This document shows, piece by piece, positions 55,300 to 64,000 of a stretch of DNA of 64,000 bases. Numbering within the stretch: position 1 is the first letter of the stretch; each line of letters begins with the position of its first letter. The DNA comes from Puccinellia tenuiflora. Its lineage: Eukaryota; Streptophyta; Magnoliopsida; Poales; Poaceae. The stretch lies in assembly GCA_012064385.1 (NCBI GenBank), contig QRDG01000137.1:1823929-1887928 (forward strand). Reading direction: 5' to 3'. The notes beneath the pieces were generated by a model. The model searched no databases. It saw only the letters and a list, made by a program, of their open reading frames with translations, and was not told the DNA's origin. Position numbers and translations under genes: made by a program.

Positions 55300-57319
55300 T
55301 TAGCCGTAGTTCAGGCGGAACATGTCGTTCTGCACGTAGAAGTTCCCTGGTCCAACTGGCATTAAGTGGAACATCTGCACCGGCAGCACGTTGTAATGTT
55401 AGCAAAGGAACCAATGGACATGTAGAACATATTCTTTCCAGTAAATTTAAACACACCAAATCAATCACATGTCAACAAATACATATAAATAACATATATT
55501 AAAGTCATCCAGGAATTCAGATCAATCCTCTAAAGGCAGAAAGATAAATTTCATAGATCATGGTAAAAACACAATATAGCTGCCAGAGACACATATCCAT
55601 CAGGGCATGCAGTCATCGTACCATAATGCAGCTAAGAAAGAATAAAACATAGAGGTATTAGCATATGCTTCCATAAGAAAAGAAAAAATGACAGCCAGAC
55701 AACGAAGATGGTTCAGAAATATTTTGTTCGAACCCCAAACACTGTGGCAGATACACATGACTCATGATACTGTTTTATTTGCAATGCACAACTGAAAGCC
55801 ACCCACAGGAATTTGATTTAGTCCATTTTAATAGAATACATGCACAGGAGGGAGGAAAGGAGCAAGATAATTTTAGTCCATAAGTGATAAGATATGGCAT
55901 CAGTACACTTTGCACCATACCGTTGTAAACAGTAGCTACCATACTATGCAGAAACACCAACAGAGTGTAGTACATGTATCAACTTAAAACTTGACTAGGA
56001 AAAATAGAGAAAAGTAATAAAGTTAGCAAGATCCATTTTATGACTATACATCAGCCAGAATAAATAACCATGGACCAAAAACATTTCGGTATTCCTAACC
56101 AAAGATAACACCAGATTTGATCAGCTAGCTGAAAGTAAAACCACATGTCACTGGATCAAAATAATTATACATATCTCATCCTACCACCAAGAGATTGGGG
56201 GCGAGCATATACTTACAAGAAAAGGCATAAACAAACGGCAAGTGGTAACACAACAAGAAACATTTTGTCACAGGAAGTACTAATAATAATGGTACAGATC
56301 ACAGCAAGAATCCTACAAACTATCTGAAGAGCATAAAAAAGAGATTAAGCTCATGACAGATAGAAGGTCACATTGGCAGTGCATTACTGCAATCCCAGGA
56401 TAATTGTACATCCTGAGACTAAGCTCATAGCATTTCAATCTTCAGGGCAATAGACTTAACCAGAGACGAAATCAAACAAATCAACTGCACTGATAAGCCA
56501 GTTCTAATGCAGATGAAAATAAGTTGTTACTAGTTGACAGCAGGAATGGCTACAGTTAACGATTGAAAACAACAGCAGGATAATCTAACACTGTTCACAT
56601 AACATTCCAGATGGAGATCTAATAATTCATCATATTATCCACAAGCAAGACACATAGGTCAGCAAACGCCATCTCAACATGGACATCTAGGAGCGAAAGA
56701 TGCAGCAAGGTAGCAGATCACAAGAGACTATCTGAAGAAAAACAAAACTAGAAATTTTATGAACCAGTTCAGATAAAACAACTCAGAACAGCAACAATTA
56801 ACATTTGGGAATCAATCAAGAGCAATCTAGCATTCTTCACGTTGGCACAAAAAATCATCCTTATGAAGATCTAACAATCCATCCTAGCATCCGCAGGCCA
56901 ACGACAATCACCTAGTATCATCCTAACCCATTTCCGGATGGAGATATGAACTTCTAAGCGCAAAAGTTCTCCACGAAAGATATCACGCTTCAATCAGAAC
57001 ATCCCAGGATGGGAGCCCGTACCTGCGAGAACTTGATCTGGTGCTCGCCCTCACCGGCCTGGAGGGATCCGGAGACGAAGACGAGCATGCCGCCCGTGGG
57101 GCCGGCGGGCTGGCAGTCGACGGTGACGACGTGGTGGACGCACTTGTCGAACGGGAGGGAGGTGAGCTTGGCGGCGATGGCGGCGGCGCCGATGAACTTC
57201 TCGCCCTCGAAGGAGAGCATGGAGCCCTCCTGGTACAGCCCCACCAGCGCCGCCCGGTTGGAGTCGAACGTGCGGTAGTAGTGCTCGACGAACATCTTGG
57301 CCACTCCATCGGGGTCCAT
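55300..57319 (-). CDS. NTF2: nuclear transport factor 2 (NTF2), two exons
   Basis: NTF2 carries Ran-GDP into the nucleus through binding to FG nucleoporins, keeping the Ran gradient that drives nuclear import. Exon 1 (57319-57023) encodes 99 residues: MDPDGVAKMFVEHYYRTFDS, then GLYQEGSMLSFEG, IAAKLTSLPF, HHVVTVDCQP, GMLVFVSG and HQIKFSQ. It ends at a CAG/GTACGG donor. Exon 2 (55374-55300), after a GGTGCAG acceptor, encodes MFHLMPVGPGNFYVQNDMFR and the last residues LNYG. The 1648-bp intron is phase 0. The 123-residue total matches the family (about 122-126). All conserved blocks of plant NTF2 that I recall are present, with no stops. It lies downstream of, and converges with, the membrane-protein gene. 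This is the best-supported working host gene in the window. Confidence 0.95.
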
Positions 57320-59130
57320 CTCCGCCGCCGCCGCCGCCGCCTGTGAGGTTAGGGTTTGAGGAGGCCTGCCCGGACACGTTTGGAAGTTTTTGAGTGTGCG
57401 TTCGAATGACGCGACGAGATGGGAGTCGTGGGACGGCCGCGAGACTTTGTTCTCGAGACAAAAGTGAAAGTTTATTCCGGCCAATTTATTTTGCCCTTTA
57501 GCTACTTCTCGGCTGACCCAGAACTTCCCTACGGACACATTTGCTAGGTCGTAGCAAGAATCACCACCATTTTTGCTTCGAGATGCTTGTAGACATGTTT
57601 GCAGACGTTTAATACGATCTTATTCCTACTTTCCTGCACGATTCTTCATTGATAATCTGAACCCATGTAGTTGATTGTTAGCATTTGATTGCCTTACAAG
57701 ATTATTTGGTTTCAAAATATTTGTACACACTATGGATAATGAAGACAATTATGATATGTACAATGAAATATTTGAGGTCGAGGAGGACGACGTGGCCGCC
57801 AACCACAATGACGACAAGGGAGCACTCTGTCCAAGAGCACGTACATTCACTTCTCCCATCAACCCCTTGTAACCCCTTCTATATGCATGTTTATAACTTT
57901 ATATATGTATTCTCAGCGACACTTCACCATGCCATGTGACAATGCTCCCTTTTATGCCTATGTATTTGTATCGTCGCTGCATAGCATGATGTTGTGTCTT
58001 GTGTCTGTGGACAAGTGGTGTGCATAGCAGATACTGTATCTTATGTGGAGTGATATTGGAGGCTCTAGGACAGAATCGGCCATGGAGGGGCTGGTTTTAG
58101 TATGATGTTTTCTGGGCTTCATGAATGCGCTTCGCGACATCATGTGTGATAGCGGGTAGTAAAGTCAATGCCTTAATACTACGCAAAAATATATCGTTGC
58201 ATGATAACTTAGTCAGTTCCTTTATTTTTCTGTTCTGGAGTGTTTGTGATCATTGTATGCACCCACATGACTTAAACTTCTTTTGTAAGTCCTAAAGATG
58301 CTGATAATTTTAAACAATGTTTTCATGTGTTGTGCTCATTTTCCAAATAATAAAGGTATCGGCAAATTTGTTGATGGAGAGAAAAAAGAAGAGGAAAAAA
58401 TCTCTAAGAATAAGAAATCTAAAAAAACACAAGTTTTCAAAGTAGGCAAAAGAAACAATGATGAGAACAACACGGTCGACGATACTATTGGTGTAGAACC
58501 TGGCAAATATACGGCTCGAGTGGATGTCAAGGTCTCAAAGATGGCATAAAGAAAGTTTCATCTATAAATAAAAAAGAAGTCAAGCAAAGAAATGAATGTT
58601 TTTTCTAGCCTTCGTTCTAAATCATGGGTAAGGTATATGTACTTCTCTGTGGCGATTTTGAGCTCTACTGGTCAGTTGTTCTCATATCATGCATTGATTC
58701 TCCATTACAACTTTCGAAGCTCCAGCCATTTCAATGCAAAGATAACATATTCATGTGTGCTTCTTATTGTAGAAACTAAGAGTTCAGTATAGTACTCTTA
58801 TGTATCTTTTTATTTTGATTCTGTTCGTTTCACTGTATTTGTGTTACATTCTAATTCAAACGTTGGCTCATTCGAGATCCAAATTTAATTTCCATCTATT
58901 TTGATGGAGAGCATACATTTTTCTGACTGCTTAGCAGAACTTATTGGTCCATAAGAAACAATTGAAAGTAGGCGAGTGTTTAGATGCTAATTCGTTTTAC
59001 TCCCTGATATTTTGCACTATAGTCTATTTGGTTCGCATTAACAAAGAAACGTGCGTGTCACGTGCACGCTAACTAGCTTGAAAGAGATAGGGAAAAGACG
59101 ATCTGAAGAGATTGATCATCAAAATCCTAT
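57320..59130. other. NTF2 upstream region and unassigned DNA
   Basis: The NTF2 promoter lies just right of 57319. Two small plus-strand frames (within 57675-57872, with an acidic MDNEDNYDMYNEIFEVEEDD stretch; and 58298-58549, Lys-rich) have no known domain and are unsupported. A possible weak Helitron-like hairpin ends near 59076. Confidence 0.4.
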
Positions 59131-59136
59131 ACACTG

Positions 59137-59745
59137 TCAAAAAATTGATATAAGAAACTTTTGGGCAGACATCACCGTATCACGATACTTACATGGTGGA
59201 AGATAATCACAAAATTTATCAAATAATGATATCAATTTTTCAACTCGGTCTTTCGAAGTACTTGATATAAACTGATTAAAGGTTAAGAAATATTGTTCTT
59301 TTTTGTTAATGTTCAATTCCTCCATTTCCAATTGACCTGGATATTCAGTATGACACCATTGTAGCCAGTAACATCCAGATCATGCAGATTCCAGGAACTC
59401 CTTCATTCCATCACTGTTGAAGTTCTCCAACAACACACTGCAGCAATGCCCCAAATGTACTTTTGACAACTCCTTGATGACAGTGACGGGCATACGATCT
59501 CTATTACCAAATAACACAATTTCACCAAGGCAATAAGAATCTCTTTGAGACAATTCATTGATCAACCCAATTAAACAAGATGCTAATTGAGTGACAACCA
59601 AGTTGCTTGGACCACAAGTAAGATCAAGGAAGGTACATGAAAACAATTAGCTGCTGAAATGCAACTTTCTACTACATGTTGTTCTGACTCATTAAGATTA
59701 AAATGACTGACATCGTCTTTAACATGTTGTTCATTTGAGTGAAGT
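59137..59745 (-). pseudogene. SEN1-like (MAA3/UPF1-type) helicase fragment, P-loop missing
   Basis: Two minus-strand frames match, in order, parts of the large plant SEN1-type RNA/DNA helicase family as I recall it. FNLNESEQHVVESCISAANC (about 59700-59645) corresponds to the segment just before the ATP-binding loop. LTCGPSNLVV...YCLGEIVLFGNRDRM (59646-59380) corresponds to the segment after motif Ia, up to the LG-D/E-I-LLFGN block. A Ser/Lys-rich helical part (59331-59137) follows. The GPPGTGKT loop between them is absent and the frame shifts near 59650, so a piece of about 20-25 codons is lost. Nothing of the C-terminal helicase motifs is seen. This is a dead fragment. Confidence 0.6.
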
Positions 59746-60656
59746 TTAAATTACAAAACATTTCTCATAGTAATAGTGCAATGAAAACCATTACCATTGG
59801 AAGACATTATTGCTGCATAAACGTTTCTAAATCCCTCGTGAAACACAACACCACCCAGACATAATTCGCCATTGTATGTAACTATTAGTCAGGAAAGTAA
59901 GTTTGCTAGGAGACTGTGTCGATTCCAGCGAGTTGCCAGCCATGTCAATAGCCCATCTCGGCGACTTTTCAGTCCTGTAAACATCCCAATGCTCGATACC
60001 AGACAATGCAAATGGCGAAGACATCAAAGAGTCTCCCGGAATCTAGATGCAACCTTTCAACAACAATGGATCGACGAAATCAAAAGGTTGCAGGATTTCC
60101 CTTATATCAATATCAACTGGAAATTACTTTATTCACATAATTAATTGCCTGGCTAGGACAATCGAGAGTGCCATACTAATAGAGGTTGCATAAGCAGAAG
60201 TTTGATAGTTTATGCAATCCATGTCAACATCGCCGCCTGGAGTTAGAAACAATAAAGCATAAAGACAAGAATAATATTGATGAAGAGTATTAACTTCTGG
60301 ATCTCAGACAAGAGCTAAAGAAATAGCAAACAAGGTAATGCAAAATATGAGTAGATAAGTCAAATGTTGAATGGACATAAATGGTGCAGAATACTATAAT
60401 CCTAAGTAATATAATGGAGGACAATGCATATTTCGTATTAAAAGCACACACATAAAGACACTTGCAGGAAAAATAATTAGGAGAATATATGATATCCAAA
60501 AATCAGCTACAAACTTGTAATTAGGAAAACATATTTCATAATGGAGTATGTACTTGGCACGGTTGACCTTGACTCTTTATTAATGGACAACATTAATAAG
60601 GGTACTGCTACATTGTTGTCAAGACAATGTTGCTGACATCCTTATAGAGGGGAGTC
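59746..60656. other. spacer left of the SIRE-type element
   Basis: Short frames only. It may include more decayed helicase-gene sequence, but I cannot align it. Confidence 0.4.
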
Positions 60657-60819
60657 TGAAAGAACATCTCTTAGTTTTGGTGATTTAATGACAACACATA
60701 TTAAGGGCTAATCATATTTGGTTAAGTGTGTTGACAGGTTTTTTAGGTGGTTAGACCCAATTGGTGAAAAGATCGAAGTAAAGATCTTCGTCGAAGAAGA
60801 GGGATGGGTTTCTGTTGTT

Positions 60820-61240
60820 TCAGGACCGGAAGTTCCGGCCCTCTGGGCGGAATTTCCGGTGGGCGGAAATTCCGGCCTACGGGCGGAAGTTCCGGCCCCA
60901 GAGCGAAATCGACTAAGTCTTTTTGGGATCCCTCTCTGGAGGGGTCCCGGAACTTCTCCCCGGAAGTTCCCCCGGAAATTTCCGGTGGGGCGGAAGTTCC
61001 GGCCTCCAGGCCGGAAGTTTCGGCCCGTGGAAATTTCGGGTGGAAAAACGACTAAGTCATATTTGGGATCCCTCTCTGGAGGGGTCCCGGAACTTCCCTC
61101 CGGAAGTTCCCCTGGAAATTTCCGGTGGGGCGGAAATTCCGGCCTCTAGGCCGGAAGTTCCGGCCCGTGGAAATTTCGGGCGGAAATATGGCTAAGTCAT
61201 TTTTGGGATCCCTCTCTAACCCGGAATTTCCGGCCTCCCG
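60820..61240 (+). repeat. tandem repeat of about 140 bp, 2.5-3 copies, in the LTR U3
   Basis: Anchor (G)GACTAAGTC..TTGGGATCCC at 60910, 61050 and 61190. Each copy is packed with short inverted GGAA/TTCC words. Confidence 0.88.
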
Positions 61241-61270
61241 ATTCCTGCAACGGCTAGAAATCCTGGAGGG

Positions 61271-61280
61271 GTATAAATAC
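61271..61280 (+). promoter_or_regulatory. LTR TATA box
   Basis: GTATAAATAC, about 35 bp after the repeat block. Confidence 0.75.
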
Positions 61281-61956
61281 CCCTCCACCTACCTCCAGCC
61301 CCTTAGCTCTTGCACTCTCTCTCTTCATTAAAAGCAAAAGCTCATATTTGCAAGATCTCTCAACTCCTCCAACCAAAAGCTTTGATTCTTGGAGGATTGA
61401 AGGAGGAGGACCCGATCTACATCTTCACCAAGCCGTTTTTCATTTCCCCCTCATTCACTTGAGGGATTTCTCTTCTAGGGTTAGCTTTGTGTTACCCTAG
61501 ATTCTTGTGCTCACTTGTTGTTGTAATTGTAACAGAGTTGTTGATTTGGGAGCCCCCAATTAAGTTGTGGGTGTGTGACCCAAGACCTTTGTAAAGGCTC
61601 CGGAATCCGCCTCGAAGGGCTCCGATAGTGGAAGGTGAACTAAGCCTTTGTGGCGAAGTTCATCGGAGAATAGGGTGAGGCCTTCGTGGCGTTGAGTAGG
61701 CCTTTGTGGCGAACTCACACCCCTCCAACGAGACGTACTCCCTTAACAAGGAGGAACTCGGGAATACATCCTTGTCTCCGCGTGCTTCCCTTTCGGTTAT
61801 TTCATTCCTCCCTTATCTCCCTATATTGTGCTTCTTGCTTAGTTGTTCTTATCCTTGTCATATAGATAAATTCACCGTAGTTGCATATCTAGAGAATTTA
61901 TCTTTTGTGTCAAGCCTAAATTGAAAAAGAAATAAAAATTGGGTAGCACCTATTCA

Positions 61957-61968
61957 CCCCCCCCCCCC
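61957..61968. repeat. C12 tract near the LTR 3' end
   Basis: Homologous in position to the G20 tract of the minus-strand solo LTR at 35489-35508. Confidence 0.85.
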
Positions 61969-61997
61969 TCTAGGTGCTCATACGATCCCCTTTCAAT

Positions 61998-62009
61998 TGG
62001 TATCAGAGC
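61998..62009 (+). promoter_or_regulatory. primer-binding site, tRNA-Met
   Basis: TGGTATCAGAGC, 2 bp after the LTR. Confidence 0.92.
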
Positions 62010-62046
62010 CTTGTCTCTATATCTAGGCTTCACCGCCTAAGAGAGT

Positions 62047-64000
62047 ATGAGTATCACCGGTGATGGTGCGGATCCTAAACCCGGGGCGACCATGGAGGAT
62101 CTTGATAGCTTGGAAACTCGTATTAGATCCTCCATGGACACTCAAATGAAGGAATTGCGTGAGATGATCGCGCAACTCCTTCCTAAGGGAGTAGGACCCA
62201 CACCACCACCGCTAGAGGTAAATTCTTCCGCCGCGCAAGCTTCGGAGGCCGAGGGTAGTGATGGAACTAAAGAATCCCCATCTAAAAATGCTAGTGGAAA
62301 GGAGAACTATAGTGAGGTTCCTCACATATATTCCCCCGACCCACCTATCCCTCATCCTCATATAAACAATAGGGGTGACCCACCCAAGTTTAATCCATCT
62401 TGTTTTTCTAATTGGCAATTTCTTATGAGATCTTATATGAAGAGTGCTTCAATCGAGCTTTGGAGGATCATCGAGGTTGGCTTCAAGGCACACGACCCCA
62501 ACAACATGACAACAAGTGAGGTTGTTGATTGTCAACTCAATGAATTGGCTCTCAACATGATCCAAACCGCCGTGGGGGAGAAGCACATGTCCCACATCGA
62601 GCTTGCCACCACCGCCAAAGAAGCTTGGGATACTCTCACCAATGAGTTCATCGGCAATGAGAGCATGAAGAGGAATAGGTTTGAGTCCTTGAGCAACCAA
62701 GCCGAGGGCTTTTTCATGTTAGAAGGTGAAGAACATGAAGACATGTATCGAAGACTCAAGACCCTTGCCAGTCAATTCCGGTCACTTGGGGCAACTCATG
62801 TGGATGATGCATGGATCAAGAGGAAGTATGTGAGTGCTCTATGGCCCTTTGAGTCATCCGACTTGAAGAGTCTCCAAGGAAGGCACAACTATCACCTTAT
62901 GTCATCAATGGAAGTCATGCAAGAGATGTCCGCATTCAAGGTGGCCGCCAAGAACGCCGAAGATGCTCGTGCTAGAGCCATTGGAATGCACAAGAATTCT
63001 CCCCTAGCTTTGAAGGCCAAGATGGTTGCACAAGACAGTGATGATGAAGAACAAGAAGATGTATCTCATTGGCATCCCAAGGAGCTTGAGGACACCCTCA
63101 AGGACTACTCGGCTCTCACTTTGTCTCACTCGCACAAGGATTTTTGGAAGAGTCCATCCAAGGCAAGAGAGTTTGTGAACAAGTCAAGTGGAAAGAAGGA
63201 GGGTGGCCAAAGGGTGCGTTCGTGCTACAATTGCCAAGATCGCTATCACTTCGTAGCCGAATGCCCCTTTGAAAACCGTGAACACCATGGAGGCAAACTT
63301 GTCCGTAAGGTTAAGCCCAAGATCCCCAACAAGAAGCCATTCTTCAAGAAGAATGTCACCAACAAGAAACCTCAACGGATGGTGTTGATTGCTCAAGAGG
63401 AATACTCATCCGGGGAAGAAGAAGAAGAAGAGGAAGAAACCAAGAGTGAAGTGGCCGGAATTGCCATTGCATCTTCATCAACCCCTTCTCTCTTTGAATC
63501 CCCCAATGAAAATGTCTCAACCTCTTCCGCAAGATGTCTTATGGCCAAGGCCAATGAGGTATCATCTTCTTCAACACCCAAAGCTTTGAGTAATGTAGAT
63601 GATCCTACTAGTCTTGAAGTTAAGGAGGAACTTGTTGCCTTGGATCATTTTATATCTAACATGCAAGGTGAAACCAAGAAGCATGTTGAGACTCTTATGA
63701 GTCAATATGATGATGCTCTTGAGATGCTAGAGGTAAAAGGTAAAATAGAAAGAGATGATGCCATGGAAATTTCTTCTCTAAAAGATAACCTTGAAGAAGA
63801 ACATGAGCTTAGAGTTTCTCTTGAAGCACAACTAGAATCCATAGAAGAAACTAATAATGAAATTGTTGCTAAGCTCATTAAGGAACGTGATCATGCTAGA
63901 GCAAAATATAAAATTTGCAAGAAAGAAAAGGTCGAGCTTGGTGTTGGTCATTCTAGACTAACCGAGGAGTTAGAGAAGCTCTCTAAGGCTCACAAGGCTT
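62047..64000 (+). CDS. SIRE/Maximus gag (start of gag-pol), open to window end
   Basis: ATG 62047 opens an uninterrupted frame of more than 650 codons. The N-terminal 100 residues are acidic and flexible. The gag core follows with DPPKFNPSCFSNWQFLMRSY, IWRIIEVGF-like, AWDTLTNEFIGN and RRLKTLASQFRSLG. The zinc knuckle CYNCQDRYHFVAEC (C-x2-C-x4-H-x4-C, 63219-63260) lies in a Lys-rich region. A Glu run (EEEEEEEE) and a long coiled coil (DNLEEEHELRVSLEAQLE...) reach the edge. This order is normal for SIRE/Maximus. The particle protein binds and packages element RNA; protease, integrase and RT would follow. The intact frame suggests recent activity. Confidence 0.88.
   Translation, partial: MSITGDGADPKPGATMEDLDSLETRIRSSMDTQMKELREMIAQLLPKGVGPTPPPLEVNSSAAQASEAEGSDGTKESPSKNASGKENYSEVPHIYSPDPPIPHPHINNRGDPPKFNPSCFSNWQFLMRSYMKSASIELWRIIEVGFKAHDPNNMTTSEVVDCQLNELALNMIQTAVGEKHMSHIELATTAKEAWDTLTNEFIGNESMKRNRFESLSNQAEGFFMLEGEEHEDMYRRLKTLASQFRSLGATHVDDAWIKRKYVSALWPFESSDLKSLQGRHNYHLMSSMEVMQEMSAFKVAAKNAEDARARAIGMHKNSPLALKAKMVAQDSDDEEQEDVSHWHPKELEDTLKDYSALTLSHSHKDFWKSPSKAREFVNKSSGKKEGGQRVRSCYNCQDRYHFVAECPFENREHHGGKLVRKVKPKIPNKKPFFKKNVTNKKPQRMVLIAQEEYSSGEEEEEEEETKSEVAGIAIASSSTPSLFESPNENVSTSSARCLMAKANEVSSSSTPKALSNVDDPTSLEVKEELVALDHFISNMQGETKKHVETLMSQYDDALEMLEVKGKIERDDAMEISSLKDNLEEEHELRVSLEAQLESIEETNNEIVAKLIKERDHARAKYKICKKEKVELGVGHSRLTEELEKLSKAHKA

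Larger units (their letters stand above)
60657..61995 (+). repeat. 5' LTR (1339 bp)
   Basis: Contains imperfect repeats of about 140 bp (GGGATCCCTCTCTGGAGGGG and so on, at about 60925, 61065 and 61205) rich in the palindromes CCGGAAGTTCCGG and GGAAATTTCC, then a TATA box. Confidence 0.88.
60657..64000 (+). mobile_element. Ty1/copia SIRE/Maximus-type element, 5' part (runs off right edge)
   Basis: 5' LTR (60657-61995), primer site and an intact gag reading to the window end. The LTR starts TGAAAGAACATC and ends CCCCTTTCA; the C-run and CTAGGTGC near its 3' end are characteristic. The gag-first layout with a long coiled coil after the zinc knuckle fits SIRE/Maximus. The 3' LTR and pol lie beyond the window. 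Confidence 0.88.

Noticed and set aside
59041..59076. Helitron-like hairpin followed by CTAG
   Set aside because: The stem is only about 5 bp and the next base is C rather than the T expected at a Helitron target.

Overview
The window looks like a gene-poor, transposon-rich stretch of a grass nuclear genome, probably Pooideae (wheat/oat/Lolium-type). The evidence is the Stowaway and Tourist MITE termini, a copia element with SIRE/Maximus-like LTRs, a Tat-lineage Ty3/gypsy element with an antisense extra gene, and GC-rich monocot exons. I see no bacterial operon, CRISPR array, rRNA or tRNA gene. The species cannot be fixed from the sequence alone.

Layout. 1-4432: minus-strand Ty1/copia element cut by the left window edge. 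4433-4960: 5' LTR and primer site of a truncated gypsy element. 5552-9760: complete but non-coding LTR element (TSD GTTGG) with a GGCCCG-rich Mutator-type MITE beside its primer-binding site. 10323-27950: three-level nest. A PIF/Harbinger transposon (outer) holds a short-LTR Ty1/copia element (12862-27486, TSD TCTTG), which in turn holds a Tat-type gypsy element (14456-24417). The gypsy element carries a broken pol on the minus strand, a 112-bp tandem array and an intact six-exon antisense gene on the plus strand.

27951-45520: intergenic DNA with a fold-back element, a Stowaway MITE, two or more Harbinger MITEs, an AT-rich degenerate repeat field, a complete solo LTR (35467-38051, TSD GTCCT), a possible Helitron end and GC-rich retroposon-like sequence. 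45526-50806: full-length non-autonomous LTR element (TSD ACTCA) whose only gene is an intact 720-codon ORF with repeated Cys motifs.

52-60 kb is the only host-gene island. It holds a small two-helix membrane protein gene (52239-52598), a two-exon nuclear transport factor 2 gene (NTF2, minus, 55300-57319) and a remnant of a SEN1-like helicase gene lacking its ATP-binding loop (59137-59745). 60657-64000: 5' LTR, primer site and intact gag start of a SIRE/Maximus-type copia element that runs off the right edge.

The host genes show no functional link to each other. The main structure is the order of insertions, and the fact that several defective elements keep one intact gene: the antisense gene of the gypsy element and the 720-aa ORF of the non-autonomous element. 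All assignments come from reading the sequence and from recalled family features; no database search was run.
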